Shown here in pieces: positions 16,257 to 24,417 of a stretch of 47,275 bases of DNA; the stretch's first letter is position 1; every line of letters begins with the position of its first letter. Position numbers and translations under genes: made by a program. This DNA is from Prevotella sp. (GTDB lineage: Bacteria > Bacteroidota > Bacteroidia > Bacteroidales > Bacteroidaceae). Under the pieces are notes generated by a model. The model was given only the letters and a program-made list of their open reading frames with translations, did not search any database and had not been told where the DNA came from. Where the stretch lies: NCBI GenBank assembly GCA_017395215.1, contig JAFPVW010000112.1, positions 1 through 47,275 of the forward strand, in the 5' to 3' direction.

Positions 16257-17645
16257 ATGAAAACAGCAAGATATAACAGAGGCCTACTCCTGGCACTTGC
16301 CGCTGCGGCAGGACTGACGCTTACCTCATGCAAGGACGAGCCCGACAAATATGAAGTGGCTGACGGAACACCGACCATCAACTACATCCGCTGCCTGTCG
16401 ACGGAGATTGTGGGCAATAACGACGCCGCAGACACACACTACACCAACGGCGAGCTCGTGACCAGCGCCTCGCCGCAGTCGCTGCTCTGCCTGGTCGGCG
16501 AGAACCTGCGCAGCGTCTACGAGATGTACTTCAACGACCAGAAAGCCATTCTCAACTCGAGCTACATCACCGACAACACGCTCATCGTGGCCATACCCAG
16601 GGGCATACCCCAGGAGGTGTCCGACAAGATCTACATGATCACCGAGAGCAAGGACACCATCGCCTACGACTTCAGCGTCGTCATCCCCGCGCCGTCAGTC
16701 AACTCGATGTCGTGCGAGTATGCCGAGGCCGGCTCGACGGCCTCCGTCTACGGTAACTACTTCATCGACGACCCGAACGTGCCGCTCACCGTCACCTTCC
16801 CCAACGGCAAGCAGGCCACCGACCTCCAGATCAGCGGCTCCTACAGCACGCTGTCGTTCACCGTTCCTGAGTGCGAGGTGTCGGGTCCCATCACCGTCAC
16901 CAGCATCTACGGCTCGACCACGACAAGCTTCTACTACAAGGACACACGCGGCATGCTGTTCGACTTCGACACGCCGAACGCCGTGACGGGCGTCGTCTTG
17001 GGCAACCACGGCTGGCATGCCCGCGACATCCTTGCCGACGAGACCTCGCTCTCGGGCAACTTCGTGCAGCTGGGCGACGCCGGAACGACGCTCGGTGCCG
17101 ACGGTGCATGGAACGACTCGAAGTTCTCGTTCGAATACTGGCCCGGCAACTGGGCCGACCCCGAGACCTATCAGGGCGACGGTGTGAGGCTGACCAGCCT
17201 GGCTGACTTCTCGAAGTGGGAGAACATGGCCATCAAGTTCGAGATGTACATCCCGTCCTCAAATCCCTGGCAGGCCGGTGCCATGCAGGTCATCGTCGGC
17301 GGTGTCGACAAGGTGTCAAACGGCAATGCCGGCGTGAAGGACATCGACGGCAACACCCTGGGTGGTGCCAACAACACCTACTTCAACAACAACGAACTGC
17401 CGCGTGCGCTCTACCGTCCCTGGACAGCCACCGGCTCGTACGACACCGGCGACCAGTGGGTGACGGTGACCATCCCCATCAAGTCGGCCTTCACCTACGG
17501 CATGTCTGGCGCAGCAGCCACCGGCTCGCTCACTGCCGACGACTTCGCCAGCCTCATCATCTTCGTGTGTGGCGGTGGCGTCAACGGTACCGAGTGCCAG
17601 CCCATCATCAAGCTCGACAACATCCGTGCCGTACCTTATAACTAA
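16257..17645 (+). CDS. Surface glycan-binding lipoprotein (SGBP, IPT/TIG type)
   Basis: 462 residues with a lipobox LTSC (about residue 25). Two IPT/TIG-like Ig domains (about 40-145 and 150-225; GNYF, ITVTSIYG patterns) are followed by a C-terminal beta-sandwich of about 230 residues. That part ends with CGGGVNGTECQPIIKLDNIR, like the glycan-binding domain of PUL surface proteins such as the xyloglucan SGBP-B family. It has no catalytic residues and is thought to hold the polysaccharide near SusCD. Aromatic-rich segments (FEYWPGNWADPETYQG, RPWTATGSYD) are candidate sugar-contact sites. Located directly after susD. Confidence 0.85.
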   Translation: MKTARYNRGLLLALAAAAGLTLTSCKDEPDKYEVADGTPTINYIRCLSTEIVGNNDAADTHYTNGELVTSASPQSLLCLVGENLRSVYEMYFNDQKAILNSSYITDNTLIVAIPRGIPQEVSDKIYMITESKDTIAYDFSVVIPAPSVNSMSCEYAEAGSTASVYGNYFIDDPNVPLTVTFPNGKQATDLQISGSYSTLSFTVPECEVSGPITVTSIYGSTTTSFYYKDTRGMLFDFDTPNAVTGVVLGNHGWHARDILADETSLSGNFVQLGDAGTTLGADGAWNDSKFSFEYWPGNWADPETYQGDGVRLTSLADFSKWENMAIKFEMYIPSSNPWQAGAMQVIVGGVDKVSNGNAGVKDIDGNTLGGANNTYFNNNELPRALYRPWTATGSYDTGDQWVTVTIPIKSAFTYGMSGAAATGSLTADDFASLIIFVCGGGVNGTECQPIIKLDNIRAVPYN

Positions 17646-17670
17646 AACACTATAAAATAATACTCAGATT

Positions 17671-20097
17671 ATGAAAAAGACAAACAGTATATTCGCACTG
17701 CTGGTGACGGTCCTCACAGGACTGTCGCTGGCAAGCTGCGGCGAGGACGACCTCGACACTAACCAGTATCTGGGCGGTGTCAGCCTCAACGCCTACGGCC
17801 CCAACCCCGTCATGCGCGGCGGTACACTGCGCTTCGTGGGCAGCAACCTCGACCAGATTGCAAGCATCCAGATTCCCTGTGTCAACCCCATCACCAACTA
17901 CGACATCGTGAAGTCGGGCACGCCGTCCGAGATACGCGTCACCGTACCCAAGGACGGCCCCACGGTGGGTATCGTCACGCTGACCACCAAGGGCGACCAG
18001 ACCATCACCACCAAGAGTGAGCTTACCTACACTGAGCCCATCGTTGTCGAGGGCTTCTCGCCCGCCTCGGCCATGCCCGGTGACCTCGTCACCATCAAGG
18101 GCGACTACCTGAACCTCATCCAGTCGCTGGCCTTCGCCGACGGCGTCATCGTGGGCGAGACCGACTTCAAGAGCCATGACCGCTACACGCTGACCGTGAC
18201 CGTTCCCGAGGAGGCACAGACGGGTAAGATTGACCTCTACACCGCTGACCTGACCGTGGCCTCCGACGAGGAGCTGGACTACCAGATTATCACCACCGAC
18301 GAGGCCATCGAGATTGGCACACCGACCATCAGTAGCGTAAAGGGTCGCAACTCAGCCGAGGCGCTGGGTGCCGTCACGGCCAAGGCCGGCGAGACGATTA
18401 CGGTAACGGGTACCTATTTTAATATGGTGAAGGCCATCAGGGTGGGCACCGCCCAGACCGACGTCTTCACCGTCGCCGACGAGGGCAGACAGCTCTCGTT
18501 CGTACTGCCGGTCGAGGCACCCAGCGGCGACATTCTCCTCGTCTGCAAGTCTGACGTCGAGGTGCCTGTCGCCACGCTGACCACCGTGAAGCCCTCTGAG
18601 TGCACCGCCACGCCGAGTCCCGCCAAGGCCGGCCAGGCGCTGACAGTCAACGGTAAGGACATGGACCTCGTCACCGCCGTACTGTTCAGCAACGTTGCCG
18701 ATGCCGTCACCGACCTGCAGGTCACTGCCGACAAGGTGGTGGTCACCATCCCCGAGACGGCCACCGAGGGTCTGCAGCTCGTCATGGCCAACGGCGAGAC
18801 GGTTGACGTGGCCACCACGCTCATCAAGCCCACCGTCACTGGCTACGACAACGCCACGGTGAGTGCCGGCGGCACACTGACCATCAAGGGTACCAACCTC
18901 GACCTCGTCAAGACCGTACAGTTCGGCGACGGCTCCGATGTCGTCAAGGTCGAGAACGCTACCGCCGAGGCCATCATCCTCAGCGTCCCGATGAACGCCC
19001 TCTCCGGTGCTCCCACGCTGACACTGGCCAACGGCACCACCGTGGCCGACGTGCCTGCCATCAACGTCCAGGAGGCCGTGTTCTGCTACTTCACGGAAAT
19101 GCCCGCAGAAGATGCCGAACTGAAAGCCGGCGACTCGTTTGCGCTGCCTGTAGCCAATGGCGACAAACTGACGGGAGTGGAGATCAACGGCGAGGCTTGC
19201 CAGTATGTGCTGACCTCCGGCAACCAGCTGATCATCGGTATTCCCGGCAATGCCAAGAAGGGCGCAAAGGTACGTCTTGTTTCTTCTAACGGTGAGATTA
19301 CCTACACCATCGACTTCATACCCAACACCGAGGTAACCACCGTTCTATGGACGGGACAGGCTGTCGTCGATGAATGGAAAGACCAGCCGTATGTCCTCTC
19401 AGATGCCGGTCAGGAACTGAAGGATGCCGGTGTCGTCGCTGGCGACATCATCAGCTTCCACATCACGCCACTGTCTGCTGACTGGAAGATCGAGTTTGTC
19501 GAGGGCCACTGGGGAGCCACCTATGCAAGCGTGTGCAGCGTAGGCAACGACACGGAAGGCGGCAAGTTCACTGAGTATGACCTCGATGCCAACAAGGGCT
19601 ACTACAGTCTTGTCGTGACCGAGGATATGCTGGAAGCCGCATTCAAGCAGCAGTGGTGGGGAGGCGTCTTCGTGCTCAACGGCGACAACGTTGTCGTCGA
19701 CCGAATCACGACGACCCACTACGAGTCAGCCGAGGAAACCGTCTGGACGGGCGAGGCCGTAGCCGACGACTGGGGCAATCAGCCCTACATCCTCAGCGAC
19801 GGCGGTACCGAGCTGCTGGCAGCCGGCATGAAGGTGGGCAGCATCATCCGCATCTACCTCACGGCTACAGACGCCGCCTGGAACTGCCAGATTGTCGACG
19901 GTCACTGGAATCCGGCCTCAGCCTTCGACGGCTGCGACTTCAACAACGGCAACTGGAACCTCGCCGAGCACAACGGTGCCCTTGAGATTACCGTCACCGA
20001 CTACATCTATGAGCACATCACGACGTCAGGCGGCTGGGGCGGCTCGTTCCTGCTCAACGGCGACAACGTCGTCTGCACCAAAGTAACGATTGAATAA
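17671..20097 (+). CDS. Large surface lipoprotein with IPT/TIG repeats and two C-terminal carbohydrate-binding-like modules
   Basis: 808 residues with lipobox LASC at about residue 22. At least five IPT/TIG repeats fill about 35-540 (recurring G..VTI.G..L..V..V.F patterns). Two similar modules of about 125 residues close the protein: TTVLWTGQAVVDEW...QPYVLSDAG and ETVWTGEAVADDW...QPYILSDGG, each followed by a conserved VEGHW or VDGHW motif and ending GGVFVLNGDNVV or GGSFLLNGDNVV. Their Trp-rich make-up and duplication suggest carbohydrate-binding modules displayed on a long stalk. No catalytic residues are seen. It is likely the second SGBP of the locus; the module family is not one I can name with certainty. 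Confidence 0.8.
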   Translation: MKKTNSIFALLVTVLTGLSLASCGEDDLDTNQYLGGVSLNAYGPNPVMRGGTLRFVGSNLDQIASIQIPCVNPITNYDIVKSGTPSEIRVTVPKDGPTVGIVTLTTKGDQTITTKSELTYTEPIVVEGFSPASAMPGDLVTIKGDYLNLIQSLAFADGVIVGETDFKSHDRYTLTVTVPEEAQTGKIDLYTADLTVASDEELDYQIITTDEAIEIGTPTISSVKGRNSAEALGAVTAKAGETITVTGTYFNMVKAIRVGTAQTDVFTVADEGRQLSFVLPVEAPSGDILLVCKSDVEVPVATLTTVKPSECTATPSPAKAGQALTVNGKDMDLVTAVLFSNVADAVTDLQVTADKVVVTIPETATEGLQLVMANGETVDVATTLIKPTVTGYDNATVSAGGTLTIKGTNLDLVKTVQFGDGSDVVKVENATAEAIILSVPMNALSGAPTLTLANGTTVADVPAINVQEAVFCYFTEMPAEDAELKAGDSFALPVANGDKLTGVEINGEACQYVLTSGNQLIIGIPGNAKKGAKVRLVSSNGEITYTIDFIPNTEVTTVLWTGQAVVDEWKDQPYVLSDAGQELKDAGVVAGDIISFHITPLSADWKIEFVEGHWGATYASVCSVGNDTEGGKFTEYDLDANKGYYSLVVTEDMLEAAFKQQWWGGVFVLNGDNVVVDRITTTHYESAEETVWTGEAVADDWGNQPYILSDGGTELLAAGMKVGSIIRIYLTATDAAWNCQIVDGHWNPASAFDGCDFNNGNWNLAEHNGALEITVTDYIYEHITTSGGWGGSFLLNGDNVVCTKVTIE

Positions 20098-20109
20098 TAA
20101 AACACGATT

Positions 20110-21648
20110 ATGACTATGAAACTATATCAAGCATTCAACATCCTGTCAGTTGCAGCTGTGGCACTCCTCGCCACAGCCTGCAACGACACCGACGCACAGT
20201 ATGACATCCCCGAGGTGGGCGCGCCGGTGCTTGTCTCTGAGACGCCCGCCACGGCCGACAACGTGCTGCTCTACGGCGAGAAGACTATCACCGTGGCCTT
20301 CGACAAGAACATCGGCTTCGCCTCAGCCAATGCTGCCAAGATTACCCTCAACGGCACACCCGTCAAGTCGGCCAAGGTGCTGGGCATCAGCAACACACTG
20401 ACCATCGTGGCCGACGTCAACTTCGACAAGAAGCAGACGCTCGTCATCCCGGCCGGACTCATCGTCGGCCCCGGCGGGCACACCTACGACCAGGAGGTCA
20501 GCCTGACCTGGGAAATCAAGGACGTGCCCGCCAACGATGCCACGGCCATGACGCAGAAGCTGGGCTGGGGCTGGAACTTGGGCAACCACTTCGACACCAG
20601 CGACATGCAGTGGGGCTACTGGGACGGTGCCACGCCGTCGGCAGCCCTCTTCCAGAAGCTGGCTGCTGCCGGAGCCAAGACCGTGCGCATTCCCGCCACG
20701 TGGTCGTGCCACATGGACGCGGCCTCGAACATCGACGCCGCCTACCTCGACGAGGTGGCCACGTGTGTTGACTATGCCATCAGTGCCGGACTGAACGTCA
20801 TCCTGAACACCCACCACGACGCCTTCGAGACCGACCTGGGCAAAGCCGCCGAGAGCGACAGCATCGCAAAGGTTGACTCGGCTCTCATCGTGAACACGTG
20901 GCGTCAGGTGGCCACACGTTTTGCCTCCTACGGCGACCAGCTCATCTTCGAGACCTTCAACGAAATTCACGCCGGCGACAACTGGAGCGGTGGCTCTGAT
21001 GCTGAGTACAGCCTGCTCAACCAGTGGAACCAGTATGCCGTGAATGCCATCCGCGCCACCGGTGGCAACAATACCACCCGCTGGATCGGCGTTGCCGGCT
21101 ATGCTGCCAACATCGACCTCACCATCGAGCACCTCGTGCTGCCCGACGACCCTGCCAACCGCATCATGGTCGGCGTCCACTGCTACGACCCCTACAACTT
21201 CTGCCTCGCACCCGTGACGGCCGGTGTCAACAGCTGGGGCCACAATGCCGACCCCGTCAAGTCGGTAGCCGACAGCAACGAGGAGTACGTCATCCAGCAA
21301 CTCTACAAGCTGCGCACTGCCTACATCGAGAAGGGCATCCCCTGCTACCTCGGTGAGTATGGCTGCGTTGTGCAGACCACCGATGCAGCCAACAAGTTCC
21401 GCAAGTACTACCTCGAGTTCTTCTGCCGCGCAGCATACCTGGCCGGCATCCCGATGTTCGTCTGGGACAACAACTCCAAGGGCTCCGGCGACGAGGCCAA
21501 CGCCTATGTTGACCACGCCACGGGCAACTTCGCTGCCGACGGTGCCGAGATTGTGCCGCTCATGATCAAGGCCGCCACGAGCACTGAAGCCAGCTACTGG
21601 TTCGACACCATCTGGAACAAGTCGCCTATTCTGGAGGCAACTGAATAA
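20110..21648 (+). CDS. GH5 endo-beta-glycanase lipoprotein (glucanase/mannanase)
   Basis: 512 residues with lipobox LATAC (about residue 24). An N-terminal Big_5/SbsA Ig-like domain (about 35-140; VAFDKNIGFASANAAKITLNG) precedes a GH5 barrel. GH5 motifs: GWGWNLGNHFD, VRIPATW, NTHHDAF, acid/base FETFNEIHAG, VHCYDPYNF and nucleophile GEYGCV. The motif set is nearer to GH5_4-type endoglucanases than to GH5_7 mannanases, so the target is probably beta-1,4-glucan or glucomannan. Surface location is expected from the lipid anchor and PUL context. The gene lies 12 bp after the large SGBP gene. Confidence 0.85.
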   Translation: MTMKLYQAFNILSVAAVALLATACNDTDAQYDIPEVGAPVLVSETPATADNVLLYGEKTITVAFDKNIGFASANAAKITLNGTPVKSAKVLGISNTLTIVADVNFDKKQTLVIPAGLIVGPGGHTYDQEVSLTWEIKDVPANDATAMTQKLGWGWNLGNHFDTSDMQWGYWDGATPSAALFQKLAAAGAKTVRIPATWSCHMDAASNIDAAYLDEVATCVDYAISAGLNVILNTHHDAFETDLGKAAESDSIAKVDSALIVNTWRQVATRFASYGDQLIFETFNEIHAGDNWSGGSDAEYSLLNQWNQYAVNAIRATGGNNTTRWIGVAGYAANIDLTIEHLVLPDDPANRIMVGVHCYDPYNFCLAPVTAGVNSWGHNADPVKSVADSNEEYVIQQLYKLRTAYIEKGIPCYLGEYGCVVQTTDAANKFRKYYLEFFCRAAYLAGIPMFVWDNNSKGSGDEANAYVDHATGNFAADGAEIVPLMIKAATSTEASYWFDTIWNKSPILEATE

Positions 21649-21671
21649 GGACTTCCTCTCAACCACCAAGC

Positions 21672-21702
21672 GAAGGCAGACCCACTGCGTGAGTCTGCCT
21701 TC
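21672..21702 (+). terminator. Intra-operon hairpin between GH5 and GH26 genes
   Basis: A perfect 10-bp stem, GAAGGCAGAC (21672-21681) against GTCTGCCTTC (21693-21702), with an 11-nt loop, lies in the 72-bp gap after the GH5 stop. There is no U-run, so it may be a partial terminator or an RNA-processing/stability site that sets lower expression of the downstream GH26 genes. Confidence 0.55.
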
Positions 21703-21720
21703 ACTATTCGCACAGAACGT

Positions 21721-23169
21721 ATGAAAAGAATGCTTTTAATCATCGTGCCACTGCTGATGGTGGCCTGCGGCAGCGACAGCAGCGATGACGAACCAGCGAA
21801 CAGCGTCACGCCATCGCCGGCACCTGCCATCAGCCTCGCATTGACAGGCCAGAGCATCACCGACGGTGCTGAAGTGGACGCAGCCGCCACAACCATGCTG
21901 ACGCTGACCTACAGCACTGGCGTCCTCGTGCCCGGCAATGCCAACATCACACTTAATGGAGCAAGGCTTATGGCCAGGGCCAACGGCCAGACAGTCGAGA
22001 TTCCCCTCAGCCTCAGCGACGACACCAGCTACACGCTCACACTGGCCGAAGGAGCCGTTGTCGCTGCCGCTGATGCCAGCGTCAAGGCGCCTGCGCTGAC
22101 ACTCCATTTCAAGACAGCCGCCAAGCAACAGCCACAACCTTCGCCCGGCGGCAGCATTTCGTCAGTCCCCGTCGCTGCCACCACCGATGCAGCCCTTAAG
22201 CTCTACAGCTACCTGCTGCAACAGTACGGCAAGAAGACCATATCGAGCGTCATGGCCAACGTCAACTGGAACAACGACTGCGCCGAGAAGGTCCATCAAC
22301 TGACGGGCAAGTATCCGGCCATGAACTGCTACGACTTCATACACATCTGCTTCTCCCCTGCCAACTGGATTGACTATACCACCATCAAGCCCGTCCAGCA
22401 GTGGACAGACGCCGGCGGACTGGTTCAGCTGATGTGGCACTTCAACGTGCCCAAGCGCGAAGGCTCCACCGACTACACCTGTACGCCCTCGGAGACTACC
22501 TTCCGTGCAGCCAATGCGCTGAAGGAAGGCACCTGGGAGCACAAGTGGTTCTACGGTCAGATGGACAAGGTCGTCGCCACCATGCTGAAGCTGCAGGACG
22601 AAGGCATCGCCGCTACCTGGCGCCCCTTCCACGAGGCTGCCGGCAATGCTACCGCCCGGCAGCAGGCCGACTGGACCAGATCCTGGTTCTGGTGGGGCTA
22701 CGACGGTGCCGAAGTCTGCAAGCGGCTCTGGACGACGATGTTCGACTATTTCCAGCAGAAGGGCATCCACAACCTCATCTGGGTATGGACCACCCAGAAC
22801 TACAACGGCAACAGCAGCCAGTACCGCCAGGACACCGACTGGTATCCCGGCGACCAGTATGTCGACATCGTGGCCCGCGACCTCTACGGCTACAACGGCG
22901 CCAGGAACCAGCAGGAGTTTACCGAGATTCAATCACGCTACCCGACGAAGATGGTGGCGCTGGGCGAATGTGGGCTAGACGGCTATACCGGCAACGAGGC
23001 CGCACGACCCTCCGACTTCTGGCAGGCGGGCGCACTCTGGAGCCACTTTATGGTGTGGTACCAGGGCGGAGAAGGTTCTACCGACACGATGTGTAGCGAC
23101 TCGTGGTGGAAAGCCGCCATGAGCAGTCCCGATGTCATCACCCGCGACCAACTACCCAATCTGAAATAA
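21721..23169 (+). CDS. GH26 endo-beta-1,4-mannanase lipoprotein
   Basis: 482 residues with lipobox MVAC at about residue 16 and a Ser/Asp-rich stretch after the Cys, as in surface-exported lipoproteins. A Big_5-like Ig domain (about 38-135) and a Pro/Gln linker lead to a GH26 barrel. Motifs: LVQLMWHFNVP, acid/base WRPFHEAAGN, SWFWWGYDGAEVCKRLW, IWVWTTQ and nucleophile LGECG. It shares the Big_5-plus-barrel plan with the GH5 gene upstream although the barrels belong to different families. It starts after the intra-operon hairpin and is 6 bp from the next GH26 gene. Confidence 0.9.
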   Translation: MKRMLLIIVPLLMVACGSDSSDDEPANSVTPSPAPAISLALTGQSITDGAEVDAAATTMLTLTYSTGVLVPGNANITLNGARLMARANGQTVEIPLSLSDDTSYTLTLAEGAVVAAADASVKAPALTLHFKTAAKQQPQPSPGGSISSVPVAATTDAALKLYSYLLQQYGKKTISSVMANVNWNNDCAEKVHQLTGKYPAMNCYDFIHICFSPANWIDYTTIKPVQQWTDAGGLVQLMWHFNVPKREGSTDYTCTPSETTFRAANALKEGTWEHKWFYGQMDKVVATMLKLQDEGIAATWRPFHEAAGNATARQQADWTRSWFWWGYDGAEVCKRLWTTMFDYFQQKGIHNLIWVWTTQNYNGNSSQYRQDTDWYPGDQYVDIVARDLYGYNGARNQQEFTEIQSRYPTKMVALGECGLDGYTGNEAARPSDFWQAGALWSHFMVWYQGGEGSTDTMCSDSWWKAAMSSPDVITRDQLPNLK

Positions 23170-23175
23170 GTCCCG

Positions 23176-24372
23176 ATGAAGCATTACATTATTTTGACCA
23201 CAGCGGCACTGTTGCTGACCGCCTGTAGCAACAACAAGAAGAATAGCAACGACCCGCTGGCCGACAGCGGACGGACACAACTGACAGAAAACCTGCTGAC
23301 AAGCCTCAAGGCTCTGAGCGACAGCGCTGTCTACATGTTCGGCCACCACGACGACACCGTCTATGGCATTGGCTGGAAAGCCGACTGCGACAACGACTCT
23401 ACGGTTCATCAGCGCTCCGATGTCAAGAGCATCTGCGGCGATTTCCCTGCCCTGCTGAGTTTCGACCTCGGTCACTTAGAATTAGGTGATACCGTGAACC
23501 TCGACGGTGTCCCGTTCAGCCGCATCCGTCAGGAAATCCTGGCTCACTACGACCGAGGCGGCATGATCACCCTATCGTGGCACCTTAACAACCCGCTCAC
23601 TGGCGGCACGTCATGGATAGAAGCCTCCCCTACGGGGGGAGGTTTGGAGGGGGCTGCCGCCGCCGTGCTCAAAGGTGGTGAGCGCCACGACTTGTTCCTG
23701 ACCTGGCTCGACCGTGTAGCCGCCTTCCTCAATTCCTTAGAGACGCCCTATGGTGTCCGTGTCCCCGTGCTGTTCCGCCCTTGGCACGAGCACACCGGCT
23801 CCTGGTTCTGGTGGGGCAGCGACCACTGCACGCCCGAGCAGTACAAGGCTCTGTGGCAGCTCACTGTCAGCCGTCTTAAAGAGAAAGGTGTCGTCAATGC
23901 CCTCTACGCCTACTCGCCCGGCACCGAGCCTGACGGCGATGACGGAAAATACCTTGAACGCTACCCTGGTGACGACATCATCGACCTGATGGGACTTGAC
24001 TGCTACTGTTCAGCCCCACCCCAGCTCTCCCCCGAAGGAACGGAGATTAAGGCCTACACAGAGAAGCTCGACAAAAACCTCGAGATGGTGTGCCGCGTAG
24101 CAAAGGAGCACGGCAAGGCTGCCGCCCTCACCGAGACAGGCTTTGAAGGACTGCGCACACCCGACTGGTGGACACAAGCCCTCGCACCCGTCCTGGCCCG
24201 CCACGCCGTGAGCTACGTCCTCGTCTGGCGCAACGCCCACGACCGTTCCGGCCACTTCTTTGCCCCCTACCCCGGCCAGCAGTCGGCCTCCGACTTCGTC
24301 AGCTTCTACAACCTGAAGCCTACACTCTTCCTCCACGACCTTAACGGGCTGTATATGAAGGGGGAAAGGTGA
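23176..24372 (+). CDS. GH26 beta-mannanase lipoprotein with in-frame repeat element
   Basis: 398 residues with lipobox LLTAC at about residue 16. GH26 motifs: FGHHDD, SWHLNNPLTGG, acid/base RPWHEHTGSWFWWG and nucleophile LTETGFEG. It closely matches the GH26 half of the CE7-GH26 protein at 8633, so the two are paralogues. Residues about 149-161 (EASPTGGGLEGA) are encoded by a copy of the palindromic repeat that also sits in hemW. The paralogue has a loop about 6 residues shorter at the same place, before the conserved L.GG. The stop codon (24370-24372) lies in the first unit of a heptamer repeat array, so the array may have reset the C-terminus (YMKGER). Last gene of the rightward PUL run. 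Confidence 0.9.
   Translation: MKHYIILTTAALLLTACSNNKKNSNDPLADSGRTQLTENLLTSLKALSDSAVYMFGHHDDTVYGIGWKADCDNDSTVHQRSDVKSICGDFPALLSFDLGHLELGDTVNLDGVPFSRIRQEILAHYDRGGMITLSWHLNNPLTGGTSWIEASPTGGGLEGAAAAVLKGGERHDLFLTWLDRVAAFLNSLETPYGVRVPVLFRPWHEHTGSWFWWGSDHCTPEQYKALWQLTVSRLKEKGVVNALYAYSPGTEPDGDDGKYLERYPGDDIIDLMGLDCYCSAPPQLSPEGTEIKAYTEKLDKNLEMVCRVAKEHGKAAALTETGFEGLRTPDWWTQALAPVLARHAVSYVLVWRNAHDRSGHFFAPYPGQQSASDFVSFYNLKPTLFLHDLNGLYMKGER
23623..23656 (+). repeat. Copy of the hemW palindromic element inside a GH26 gene
   Basis: GCCTCCCCTACGGGGGGAGG and the following GTTTGGAGGGGGCT match the third hemW copy (from 8218) except for one base. It is read in a different frame here (EASPTGGGLEGA) than the hemW tandem copies (KPPLRGEVWR). 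Confidence 0.95.
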
Positions 24373-24413
24373 ATGGTGAAGGGTGAAGGGTGAAAGGTGA
24401 AAGGTGAAGGGTG
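24365..24413. repeat. Heptamer tandem array (AARGGTG)n between convergent GH26 and GH43 genes
   Basis: Seven 7-bp units (AAAGGTG, AATGGTG, AAGGGTG and so on) run through the stop codon of the GH26 gene and fill almost the whole 45-bp gap to the GH43 stop. The reverse complement CACCCTT is the unit found inside the epimerase gene at 28724-28758. Confidence 0.95.
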
Positions 24414-24417
24414 AAGG

